NCBI RefSeq assembly: GCF_024323335.1
Contig: NC_066583.1
Span: forward strand, 17,344,665-17,408,664
Reading direction: 5' to 3'
Source of the DNA: Lathyrus oleraceus
Lineage: Eukaryota; Streptophyta; Magnoliopsida; Fabales; Fabaceae
DNA: 64,000 bases
Shown here: positions 34,971-46,342 of the stretch, in pieces
Numbering within the stretch: the first letter of the stretch is position 1
How the letters are laid out: each line of letters opens with the position of its first letter
Position numbers and translations under genes: made by a program
Notes under the pieces: model-generated
Told to the model about the DNA's origin: nothing
Seen by the model: the letters and a program-made list of their open reading frames with translations, nothing else
The model's database searches: none

Positions 34971-37900
34971 TGTCGGTTGTCGCGATGTTAAAAAACATTT
35001 GGGACGCGTCGCACGCCCGACGTAAACAACAGAGTCGTCATCGATCTTTATTTGTTCCAAAAGAACAGGAAAATATCGAATAAAACTCGCTAAAGCTAAG
35101 GGAAATAGTCGTCGCAACCAGATCAGATTCGGGAGTCGGTTATGCGATGGGAAGGTGTTAGCACCCCTCACATCTGTTGTACACAACGAGACCCATTTAG
35201 TTTGTGTCATGATCGAGTGTTAGCGTGAACAGTTTATTATCTTCTACCCAGTGTGCGAGAAGCGAGAAAATACAATTTTTTTTAGTTTATTGGGTCTGAC
35301 GAGATGTTGGATTTCGCTTCTACGTGTCCTCTACTGTAAGGAGGAATTCAAGATCACGTAGTTCTGAGTAAAAACGTCTGTTGGTTTATTGTTTTTATAG
35401 AGTGATGCGTTAGACATTTTGAGTGTTTAAACTTTTGCTTGTTGCTCGCTTTTGGAGGTTGAAGTTTTTGTTTGTTTCGCATCGAAATGGCTAGAACATA
35501 CTCATATATGAAAAGGGTTTTTTAGGGTCGCACTTGGGCAAAAAAGAAGTTTGATGTGTTAAGTTGTTTTCAGGTGATTGACGAATATTCAAAGGTTAGG
35601 CTAAGTGCGGCCATCACATGAATATTCGGGGAAGGAGAAGAAACTTACTTCCGACCCAACCTTTTTCAATCGAATTATTTATGAAATTTGTGTGACGAAT
35701 CAAGTCGTGTTTCTTTAATGGGCGACGAGTATTTGAACGGTAGGCTAAGTGCGGCCATCACACGAATACTCAGGAAAAACAAGAGAAATTTACTTCCGCC
35801 TTAATCCTTTTTCGTACACGAATGAATTAACTTTGTTTGATTTTTTTAAAGATCTTTTGAAATAATTGACGAATATTCAATCGAACTTTGTTTGATTTTT
35901 TTAAAGATGCCTTAATCTTTCTTCAATCAAACTATTTATTGCGAAAAAGAGTTTGAAAATAAACTATTTGGCGTGGGATCAAGGGTTTGAAGTGATTTAT
36001 AAATGGTTTGGATTAGATTTGGAAAAATGATCATTTGACGTTGGATCAATGGCTTTTTATTTTTTTATTTTGAAATTGATTTATTTTTAGGTTAAAGTGA
36101 TTTAATCAAGAGAATGTACCCTTAAATAAATAAATGTTACATGACCAAAATTAAGACGATTAATTAATTGGTCACCAAGCATATAATTGATCAATTAATC
36201 ATATAATATAATCATTCAAAATAAATCTAAATGACTATCATGTAAACCAATAACCAATATCAAAGAAAAAATAATTGACTAATTAGCAAATTAATATTCA
36301 ATTTAAATCAAAGTTAGTCAACTAAACAAAGCCTAAATTAATTGGCAAACATTTAACCCATTAGCATAATTAGAATAAAACAAGGTTAATCAAGAAAAAT
36401 GATGATTAATATTTTAACTAACTAAAAATGCTCAAGAATACTAGCCTGAAAATCTAATTAAATTTAAATTCTAACTTTATTTTCTTCTAATTAATTCCTA
36501 CAAGAAAGATAATTAAAAGTGTTTTGAAAAAGATTTTTTTATCTCCTAATTAATTGTTAGGTAAAACTAATCAACTAAAATTTTGAAATTAGTATGCTAA
36601 TCAATCTAATTATGTCTAATTATGTAATTGTTCCATTAATTAATCAATAGATAAAATCAATTAAGTTATAAATCACGGGTGTATAAGTGATCATGATAGG
36701 GAGGAAAAAAAACACAACTAAAGTCCAAAAGCTCAAACTACCAAAACCCTAATTTAACCAAATACTAACAAGATTAGATTAAAAAATAAAAAAATAAAAA
36801 AAAATAAAAATAGAAGAGAGAAAGAAAAAAGGGGATCATGGGCGGCGCCTCCTCCACTTGCTTTTCTAATTGTCATTAATTAATTTTATTTTGAAAAGAA
36901 AAACAAAAGATCAGTCAAACGGGAGGCCGCTAAAAAGAAAAAAAAAGTCAAGACATTAATGTGAATTTTTTTTAAAAGGGAAAAGGACGGTGGTACAATC
37001 CTCATCCCCAAATTCCAACATGTATTATTAGCTTTTAATGATAATTAAAAGAAAAATTGAAATAAAAATGCAATTAAGAGAATCAGCATTTAACTCCAAA
37101 TGTCTTAAACGAAAAAAACCTCTCTCTTGCTCAAGCGCAACCTCTCTCTCTCTTTCTCGTAATTTTCTCTCTCGCTGGAGAAGATGAGGGGCGGCAACGC
37201 CGCCCTTTCTTCCTAGACAAAAGTCGAACCACACACCTACTCTAGCCGAAGAACACCTCCTGAGTCCGTTTTTACCCTCAATTTCAATCAAAATTATGCC
37301 TAAACCCTTAAATTTGTCACTTCCCAACATAAACCCTAGTTCTTAAAAAGTGAAATTACACGACAAATATACCTCAAATCGGGCAATCAACAAGGGGTTT
37401 TGGTTCAGCATGTCATAAAGAACAAGATGGTATGAAGAACGCGTGGGAGAGTTTAAGGGATACCTGAATCGAGCGGCACCGGCGGGGCTTAACGGTGAGT
37501 TCCTTCATTTCTTCTCTTTTCTTTTGCTACTCATTCTTCTTCTTCTTCTTCCGAATTTGCTTCAGGTTTTGATGTTGTTGGTATGTTCTCCGCATATTAT
37601 TATGTTGTTGTTTGTGTCTGTGTGTGTGAATTCGGGATCTCTTTCGAGAGAGGTTATGAATATTTTTGAATGGAGTCGCGGTCGGGTCCCTTTTGCGGCA
37701 GAACTCGGTTTTTTTATATTCAAAAAATTAATACGTTAGAGATATTTTATGAGTTTGATGGACTCTCAGTTAGAATTGTTAGGGTGATGTGGAAGTGAGG
37801 TTGGAGAGTTTTTAGGGAGTGGGGAAGATTGCGAAAATCGGGGAATTGCAATAGGAAACGATTTGAATCGTTCCTGATTTTGTGAACTTGGGAATTTGAC

Positions 37901-38335
37901 TTAGTGGATCTCAGAATAAGAGTCTTAAACGTCCCTTTTTGGATTAGAAATCGAGTTGTTTTAGTTACATATCAAGACTTCATTCCTAATCAAATGGCCA
38001 AACACAATCTATAAATGATCAAGATTCACATTAGATATCATGTAGAAAAGCAAGCCAATTTGGCCAACAAGGTGAACCAAAGATATCACACAAAAACCCT
38101 AACTCATAATGCATGAGATATATGATGTAAATGACCTAATTTTGATTATAATCTGATGAATGAATACCAATGCAATCACTTAATCAACTAGTAGGACTAT
38201 GGACCATAGGAATCCTAAACCATAATGCATGAACTTGCTAATGATGAAAGGTTAAATGCAATGCAACGTATGATAGAAGGATGAGGATGATCATGATCAA
38301 GTAGAAAATGTGAGGTCAAAATTTGGGTTATGACA
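34971..38335 (-). mobile_element. Solo-LTR-like block of a Ty3/gypsy (Tat/Ogre-like) element, 3365 bp
   Basis: On the minus strand it begins TGTCATAACCCAAATTTTGACC (at 38335) and ends CGACAACCGACA (at 34971). The start resembles other Tat-group LTRs in this window. Near its end it carries the phrase GGGAGTCGGTTATGCGATGGG (35131) and GTTAGCACCC, which matches GGTTGGTTATG.AATGGGAAGG in the Ogre LTRs at 49970 and 56420. No internal coding domain follows on either side. No matching 5-bp target duplication is seen (TTTTA on the left, TCTGT on the right), so the boundaries or the insertion history are uncertain. Confidence 0.6.
35575..35835. repeat. Tandem duplication inside the LTR-like block
   Basis: TAGGCTAAGTGCGGCCATCAC followed by GAATA and a CTTACTTCCG-like tail occurs at about 35598 and 35741, giving a ~143-bp period with moderate divergence. 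Confidence 0.7.
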
Positions 38336-40378
38336 TCTGTGTATATTCTTTTTTCCCTTTTCAAAAATTATTATGTTAATTAATTTAACTATTTTAAATG
38401 TTTTATGTGAGACATTATTGTTAAGTGTCCACCATCATATACTTTATTTTATTTTTTTAATTTTAACCATTGAATAATTTAATAAATACCACACCATTTA
38501 TTTTTACTAGTTTATTAAATATTATCATGAACTATCAGCATCTAATATATTTTAAATTTTTTCATCTTTTTCTTTTATCATCTTCTTCTTTTATCTTCTT
38601 TATCATTTTCATCTAAAAAAACCAAAAAAGATAAATTTTAAAATCAACCACTTAAAAACTTAAATTTGACTAGAGAAGAAACAAAACATCATTGGTTAGA
38701 GAATAACAAATAAGTAGAAGAAAGAATTAGTATCATAACCAAATTTGTTTCGTTGTGGAACCAAAATTGGTGAGGATTGTAGAAATTGTGGCACAATGAA
38801 GCTTCTGATGCACTACACTAATGTGACACAGTGGATCAAAGTTTGCAATCACAATGCTTCTTGAACAAGGAGTGTCGATCTTGATGTGATGTCGTTAACC
38901 AGAGTATTATATATGTGATACGATGGACTTAAGGGGTGCCTGCATGGTTAACACTTCAATGTCCAAGTCAATTTAGAGTTCAAGATAGCGGTGGTGAAAG
39001 TGGAGATTAGAGATGATGTACCTGAAAACCCATTACAAAGGTATTTATACCTTGGGCCTGACGAGGCAGGTTGGATAATGAGCCTCGTGTTATTGGGACT
39101 TTGGTCAACACAGAGTAGTAGGTCCTAGGTCTTTCAGTCGTCGTTATCGGCCTTTGAGGATGTTTGTCCATGCGTCGGTTGGCATGCACCACTTTGGTTT
39201 TACCAAAGCGTGACATGGAGTTAAGTATTGAATACAATCATATTGTTGAAATGATTCTCCGTTTTTTCTTTGACATGTGTGATCTGAAAAAGTATGGGGT
39301 GATGTGACGCAACTTTTTGTGTACTCGAGTACACTTAAGTACAGTTGTCTTCCCAAATGAAATATGACTGTTGGTTTACCCTTATTTCTGCTTTCAATCT
39401 AATGCATATGATGCCTTTACTTATATAAAAATGGAGAGAGATTGTGGAGAATATTTGTATCCATCTTGTAGACTGAGTTTCCATTATCTTTTTGAGTCCT
39501 TCCCTCTTATCTGAGAACATTTGTCTTCTGGAGTAACTGTCGTTGCACGTTCTAATTTCAAAGCATTGAAGCTTCGACTTTTCAGCCTTCTTCCTTGTTT
39601 CATCGCTTTTGCCCTCATACTTTAAAGTGCATTATCTTTATCTCATCTTTTACTCAAGTATTTATCACATTTTATTATGATGAATGGTAACCCTATTATC
39701 ATCGAGAGTGACTCAAAGGGTAGTGTAACTTCGTCTTAAAAAATGGGAATGGGGTATGAACTGAATTCTCTTCCTTCTATCAGTGAAGGTTTTGAATTAT
39801 AAGTCGTCTTTTTTAGTGATGACTCAAGTATGGAAGGGACATCTAAATAATCTCTTCCAAACGAAGTTCTTTCTAAGTATCCTTCAGAGTCCCTATTTCT
39901 GGCGAGGCCCGACGGGGGTAGACGATTGTCAACGATCTAGAGGGGGGATAGATCCCAAGTTAAAAAATTTAATGAAAACTGTTTTGAAAACTTTAACGGT
40001 TAGCGGAAGTGACCCGGACCGAATCGTCTAAACCGAACCGCTATCGAAAAACTTGGGTATGCGTATATAGAATCAAAGTATAATAATAAACATAAATTTG
40101 ATCAAAATACTTTCAACCATGACCAATTGAATGCTATACTAAAAGTAGAATCTATTCCCAATGATAAAATATACAAAATGCAATTGAGTCAAATTATCTA
40201 ACACCTTGTGTGCAATCGATTTCGTTTAGATATTTGTATGGCTTTGTTGATCTTCAAATCCAAGCACAATCTAATGGATTGTGATCAACTAAAAAAAACC
40301 TTTTTCAAATGGTTTTCAAAAGGATTAAACAAATGTATTAATCGCACAATCAATAAATTCAATAATTTGCAAATGAAA

Positions 40379-40417
<39 letters not shown>

Positions 40418-40752
40418 TAGTACACAAGGATTTATTTAGGTAGTTCCCCAATCAGGTTTGCTATGGGTACATTTGCCCTTAATTCGAACTCGAATTGAGA
40501 TAATGAAATTAACCTTACTTTGCAAAATTCATTTACAAGAGAAATGTAGCAATCCAACCCTACAAACTCTATGTTTGATGTTGATTCTAACACCTTCTTT
40601 TCCCTTGATCGTAGCTTGATTAAGTCACCCAATAATACCAATTTGATTCACCGTCTCACGCTACTCCTTTGCAAGAACCTTCCATTCTTCAAATCCTTCA
40701 CTCAACCGAATCCAAATTATAAATTGTTGTAACCCAAGACTTGTCAATATGA
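38336..40752. other. Unassigned repeat-rich DNA
   Basis: No gene could be supported. The left part is AT-rich. The part from ~40380 onward reads like the interior of another retroelement or repeat in which the Athila-type element landed. Confidence 0.4.
40383..40415. repeat. (GA)n microsatellite
   Basis: About 16 GA units without interruption. Confidence 0.95.
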
Positions 40753-40757
40753 TCCAC
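40645..40757. repeat. First copy of a ~103-bp host tandem repeat split by the Athila-type insertion
   Basis: GATTCACCGTCTCACGCTAC at ~40650 recurs as TCCACCGTCTCACACTAC at 47789 on the other side of the element, with CTCCTTT.CAAGAA and TTCTTCAAA.CCTTCACTC following in both. The element landed at the start of the second copy. Confidence 0.7.
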
Positions 40758-42204
40758 TGATCGGAAAAATAGCAAGTGTACTATTTTTACCGATGTAGTA
40801 ATACAGAGTTTTATTTCCAAGTATCGATCTCAGGGATTGCGTAGGAAATGCTTATTTTACTTTTGATTCTATTCGAACAAAAAGATAATGGTTTGGTTGG
40901 TTTGGGAATTTATAACAATAAACACAAAAAGATAGTAGAAATAATTGATTAAGATAAAATATGCTAGGGTGAGTGGTTGATTTAACCAGTTATGAATTCA
41001 GTCAAGATTTCCTTAATACATATGAAACATTCAATCACCTAACCTCAGAATGTTCTTCCTTAAGTCCTTAAGGAAGAAACTATTAAACTACCAATTCTTA
41101 CTCAAATGTCCATTCAATTAATCATTGGTTTTAATCATAAACAATATCAAGGTTTACGGTGATTTACAAAAGTTCCTAGTCCTAGGTGATGTAATTATAA
41201 ACCCAATAGTGTGAAAACCCTAACAATCACAATCCTGTTATTGATAGTCATAGATCTAATTGTATTTGTCGGATACAACAGCATAAGCACATCACACAAT
41301 TGAATTGAAATACGTAACATGGTAATAAGGAAATCATTTGTTCAAATTCATAACTTACGATCAAATCAGGACCACCCCCCTAACATAGGGGGTTTAGCCT
41401 CTCATAGTATTCAAAGAAATCATAGTGTAGAAATTAAACATTACAAAGAATTAGGAGATGTTGATCTTCAATGGGTGATGCCCTTGAATCTCACCGTCTT
41501 CGAATCCTCCGTAGTAGCTATTTCTTTAGTGCAATGTTTCCTTTCGTACGTCAAAAAGTGTCTTCTCCTTTCTCTCCCAAGTCTTCTAATAGCCTCAGAG
41601 GTTTTTTCCCAACAAGAAGTCCAAAATACCCTTAATGAACAGGGCAGATCCACACAACAAAAAGTAGAATTTCTCAGTCGCGCCCATCAACACGGGCAGT
41701 GTGTATACACACGGGTGCCCGTGTTGATTCACACGGGCAGTGTGGATTCACACGGGTGCCCGTGTTGATCATCAAAAGTTATGTTTTTTGGAGCAAGCTA
41801 CAGAGGCATCAACACGGGCCGTGTTCCTACACACGGGTGCCCGTGTTAACTCTCTGTTTTTCCTCTCCAAGCTTTCTTTGCCTGACAAACAACACGGGCC
41901 GTGTTGTTGCATACGGGGGCCCGTGTTGACCTGCTGTATCTTCATATTTTTGCCTTTCTGAGTATCCACAACTCCACTATTAGTTCTTTTAAACCTGTGC
42001 AACGACCTGTAACAATAACACTACCAAATCGAAGCATAAAAGAGACCTTTTTGACATAAACATGTAATAAAATGAAATGCGATAACAAACTAACAAAACA
42101 TGATAAATGACTATGAAACAACTATAAACAAACACAAATCTTACCAAAGTGATGAAAATATGTCAGATTAACGGTGGGAATTCAATGGAAATGGTGACCG
42201 ATCA
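40758..42204 (-). repeat. 3' LTR of the Athila-type element
   Basis: 1447 bp. On the minus strand it begins TGATCGGTCACC and ends TTTTTCCGATCA. Open frames on the plus strand inside it (for example 41319-41768) do not stay aligned with those in the other LTR and are not taken as genes. Confidence 0.92.
41685..41940. repeat. Cluster of CACGGG/CCCGTG near-palindromes inside the LTR
   Basis: Four pairs of the form ACACGGGC.GTGT followed a few bases later by CACGGGTGCCCGTGTT (or CGGGGGCCCGTG) lie within 250 bp. The same cluster is at 47272-47517 in the other LTR. Confidence 0.85.
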
Positions 42205-43497
42205 CAACCCCAAACTTGTCTCATTGCTTGTCCTCAAGTGATGTATTGAGTCCAAACGAAGGTCACCCACGAATTCATTTTCCACAATGCAACCTTGTCC
42301 TTCACAATTTGTGTTCTTCCTTTCCAATCAAGTTTCCGGTATCTCCGACTCAGATAGTTCGCCACATTTCCACATCAGAAACCTCGTTACCTGCAAGCCT
42401 TTTCACACACTCGCAACATCTCTCATGGTTAGGGTGTGTACACTCACGGCACAATATGCAATACCAAACTCTTAAATTTGAATACATTCTAATTTCACGA
42501 CAACAACAGATTCCACACACTTTACGAGGTCTTTTAGGTTGTAACGGGGCTTGGGTACGGTAGGATAAACACAGAAATGGATAACAAATGGTTTTGAACT
42601 CGGCATTCATGTTGTGTGATTTTTCTTTCTCCCTTTTTTTCCGTGCATCACTTATACTCTGGGTGTTAATTTCACTCTTTTGACTCTTTTCCACTTAATT
42701 CTTTGTGAGCATTTTATAGGTGTTAGGGTCTTAAGTCTCGGCAAGTGCATTTTTCTCTTTTGTTTTTTTTCTTTTCTTTTTGGACATACATAAATCTCTT
42801 TTTTTTGTATGATCTCTTATTATGCACTTGCCCTATCTTTCAAGATTACCACCTCAAACTTAGCTTTATGCACATCTTGTAACTCACAACAATCATGCCG
42901 AGTGATGGAAGAAATGAATGATTAGTGGTTAACATGGGGTTTATTATGAATAAAATGGCTAAGGCTCAACGGGGTTCATGAAGGGAAAACATACAGATAG
43001 GGATGGCTAGAAAGGCCCTGGCTAAACAAACAACTTGCCTCAGTGTGTGTTGTCATGCTGTGAAGTGTCAAGAGGACATACGCAAAATCAGAGTGGTAGA
43101 GTCATACCTGGCTGAACTCTCATGCTGATGTTTAGTGTTTGGCTTTTGTATTCTCACCATGTTGGATAGCCTTACAAGATCTGAAGCCTCCTCGTGTCAT
43201 GTGGTTTCTTTTCTGATTCGGTTCTACCATACCGCTCTCTTGGTCCAGTGTCACCAAATTGTGTCCGACTTACTTTCTCATGGTTGCATCACCTTTCGGG
43301 GTGCCGTATCAGAATAAGTATGAGGGGTGTCTTTCATCCACTACCATTGATCCCGGATTCGTCCAACCATTTCTCATCACTCTGTACACACAAGTAAGCA
43401 ACAAAAACACAATACTACGACAACAGAAGCAAAGACGATGAAGGAAAACATGAACAAAATGAAAACAAAATAAAACATGATAAAACATGAAAGGAAC

Positions 43498-43526
43498 CCC
43501 CCCCCCCCCCCCCCCACACACACACC
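43498..43526. repeat. Poly(C) run followed by (CA)n
   Basis: About 18 C in a row, then CACACACACAC, in the 3' noncoding part of the Athila-type element. The run length may be a sequencing estimate. Confidence 0.8.
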
Positions 43527-43790
43527 TGAACTAAACATTGACCTCAATGTTTAAATCCAGATACAAAGGGGACTCACAGCGGCTACTGTTGTTTTATTGC
43601 ACTTTTGTGATTTCCTTCCATTTTGAGGTGTTTGTGACTTTGCCCTTCTAATTCTCCTCCTCCCCTACAACAAAATTTTAGCACACACAAAGAAAAAGAA
43701 AAACGAAATAAATTAGAAATCAAACGCGTGGGTTGCCTCCCACGAAGCGCTTCATTTAACGTCGCATGGCTCGACGGTTCATTTCCCTTA

Positions 43791-44417
43791 TCATGGGGGG
43801 TATTTCATGTTCAAAACCTTGTTGCACCTCTTGTCTACAACTCGGACGTTGTCTCTTTTATCAGTGTGGACTCCTTTGTGCCACGATTCCTTTTTAACTT
43901 TCCTTTCGGTGTTAGGAATCTTTCCGTTTAGGGGGGCTACTGGCAGTGGTGAGACTTTGATAGTATTCAATGTCTTGATTAAGCCTACTTGATACTGAGA
44001 TTCTGTATCTTCCTCCATCTCCTGGTCTTCAATAGCATTCAATGTTATTTCCTTGTTGTGAACTTTCAAGGTTAACGTGCACTCATCCATGTCGAGCTTG
44101 CATCGACTCATCTTCATGAAAGGTCGACCCAGAATGATGGGTGCCTCATTGTCTTTAGGTATGTCTAGGATTACAAAATCGATTGGGAAAGTCAAGTCCG
44201 CTATTGTTACCAGCACATATTCAGCTATACCATATGTATCTTTTCTTGAGTGATCCGCAAACTTCAGATTGGTTTTTATATCACTGATATTTTTAATACC
44301 CAGCCTGTGATAGACCGATAATGGCATCAGATTCACACTAGCTCCAGAATCCATTAGTACCTTTTTGAAGGTTCTTTCTTTGATTGTGCATGGTACTATG
44401 ACGGTTCCTGGATCCTT
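43791..44417 (-). pseudogene. Retroviral-type aspartic protease of the Athila-type element, C-terminally replaced by a deletion junction
   Basis: The frame begins straight after the gag stop: KDPGTVIVPCTIKERTF, then the active site LMDSGASVNLMPLSVY and the conserved APIILGRPFM. It is in the same frame as gag, so gag and protease would be one protein but for the stop at 44418-44420. Starting alone, the first ATG is the M of MDSGAS (44354). The tail after about residue 125 does not reach a reverse transcriptase. Confidence 0.85.
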
Positions 44418-46079
44418 TTATTTGTTAGGAATGTTCTGCTCCAGGGAGTTTGCATTATATTGTTCCTTACCGGATACTTGTTCTTCAGTGGTTGGTTTCT
44501 TTTCAGTCATTACCTCTTCCACGAATTTCTTGTACATGGGCATCCTTTCAAGTGCTTCAAACAAGGCCATATGACCCTCAATCCTTTTAAACATTGTCAT
44601 GAATTTCTCTAAGTCTGACTCACTAGGTTCCTTCTTTGTCATTCTCTGAGGGTAGGGCAACTTAATCACCGGTTTAGTTCCTTTTGTAGTTTCTTCTTTA
44701 GTCGGCTCGCTCGGTGATATAATTTTTTTCTTTTTAGCAGCCTTTTTCTCTGTCGTCGTGACAATATTAACATTCTCCTGCCCTCTCGGATTTTGAACTG
44801 TTTCACTTGGTAGGGAACCTGGTGTTCGAGAACTTACCAGTTGCTGTGCTATCTGCCCAAGCTGAACTTCGAGATTCTTTAGGGAGGCGGTGGTGTTTCT
44901 CTGATTGTTTCTAGTCTCTTCTTCAAATTGCATATTTTGTGCTGCCATCTTTTCAATTGCAATCTCCCAATCTGCCTTCTTTGGGACTTGTTGTTGCTGT
45001 TGCTGATATTGGTTTTGATATTGGCCTTGTACTTGTTGTTGCACATTCCCCTTTTGATCTTTCCACGCAAAGTTGGGATGATTCTTCCACCCCGAATTGT
45101 ATGTGTTAGAGTAAGGATTGTTTTGCTTTAAAAACTTGATATCTTCTATCTGTTGTGGTGTTGCAAAGCAATGAACAGTATTGTGCGGTCCATTACAAAT
45201 GCCACACACATCGTTTGGTGCCTGTTGTACTTGAGCCACTTTCTGAGCACCTATGTTTAGTGCCTTCAACCTTTTCTCCACCTCTGCAGCAACTGCTTCT
45301 TCAATTTTTACCTGTTTGTTTGTTTCAAGCTTCAAATCAATTACTGCAGATTTGCTTGACGCCCTATCATACAACTCCAGATGCTTATTTGAGGCAATTG
45401 CTTCAATTATCTTCTTCATACAGGTGGCTGTTGCAAAGTTAGCTGAGCCACCAGCTGCTGAATCAAGGATTTGTCTCGTTTGAATTCGAAGACCATTAAC
45501 AAACATTTGCATTTGTGCAGTTTCATCCATGTTGTGAGTAGGACAAGCCACTAGGATTCTCTTGAATCTTTTATAGGCATCTCCTAGTGACTCACCCTCC
45601 TTCTGCTTGAAGTTTAGAATCTCGTATCTTTTTCTCAGTGACACAAATGCGGGAAAATATTCCTGCAAGAATGTTGTTTCCATCTGCTCCCCTGTAGTGA
45701 TACTGCCAGCAGGTAAGGAATAAAACCACTCTTCGGCTTCATATGCTAAAGTAAATGGGAACATACGAAACCTTATTGCTTCTTCGTTATGTCCAGGCAT
45801 TTTCAGCATTGTGCTCATAGTCAAAAACCTTTGGAGATGCTTGTTGGCATCTTCATTCACTCTTCCAGAAAAGGACCGCCTTTCGAGTTGATTAATTATG
45901 CTGGGATGCAGCTGAAATTGTTCTACATTAACCGGTTGGTTGACAATTGTCATACGACCACCCGCAGTGTTATTTCCACCATAGTCACCGAGAAGTCTCT
46001 CTGGTGGTGGTGGTGGTGGGTTTGCAGCCATGATTTCAGGAACTGTTTCCGCGTCTGAATCTGAATTCTCTGAGTGCAC
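44418..46079 (-). CDS. Athila-type gag polyprotein, 553 residues
   Basis: Capsid part: NVEQFQLHPSIINQLERRSF and RFRMFPFTLAYEAEEWFYSL, followed by FLQEYFPAFVSLRKRYEI, the standard Ty3 gag core. A CCHC-like knuckle, CGICNGPHNTVHCF, comes after a basic linker (about residues 292-306). A Gln-rich stretch lies beyond it, then a lysine-rich and acidic C-terminus with FMTMFKRIEGHM and MPMYKKFVEEVM, as in legume Athila gag. It ends NSLEQNIPNK-TAA. The product would package element RNA into particles. The start ATG at 46079 gives a short acidic leader before MAANPPPPPPERLL, and an ATG at 46028 is also possible. Confidence 0.9.
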   Translation of the reverse strand: MHSENSDSDAETVPEIMAANPPPPPPERLLGDYGGNNTAGGRMTIVNQPVNVEQFQLHPSIINQLERRSFSGRVNEDANKHLQRFLTMSTMLKMPGHNEEAIRFRMFPFTLAYEAEEWFYSLPAGSITTGEQMETTFLQEYFPAFVSLRKRYEILNFKQKEGESLGDAYKRFKRILVACPTHNMDETAQMQMFVNGLRIQTRQILDSAAGGSANFATATCMKKIIEAIASNKHLELYDRASSKSAVIDLKLETNKQVKIEEAVAAEVEKRLKALNIGAQKVAQVQQAPNDVCGICNGPHNTVHCFATPQQIEDIKFLKQNNPYSNTYNSGWKNHPNFAWKDQKGNVQQQVQGQYQNQYQQQQQQVPKKADWEIAIEKMAAQNMQFEEETRNNQRNTTASLKNLEVQLGQIAQQLVSSRTPGSLPSETVQNPRGQENVNIVTTTEKKAAKKKKIISPSEPTKEETTKGTKPVIKLPYPQRMTKKEPSESDLEKFMTMFKRIEGHMALFEALERMPMYKKFVEEVMTEKKPTTEEQVSGKEQYNANSLEQNIPNK

Positions 46080-46342
46080 TGAAACAATTTCCTCCTCTGC
46101 TTTCTCTGCTAATTCCAGTTTTTATCACTTAGCTTGTCTCAGTCTAGCGCGAAGAGTTCTTTCTGGATCTGCGTCAAAAGAAAAATCGCTGAGGCCTTAC
46201 CTCGCATACACAAGTAGACAAATATTAGAATTGAATAACAAGATTGTCACAGATAAAATTTTGGTTGACGAGCAACAAAATTTCAATAGAATAAAAATTA
46301 AAATAGGTATTTTGGCAATCCCCGGCAACGGCGCCAAAAACT

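Noticed and set aside
41685..41940. CRISPR-like array
   Set aside because: The words are short near-palindromes with unequal spacing inside a retrotransposon LTR in plant nuclear DNA.
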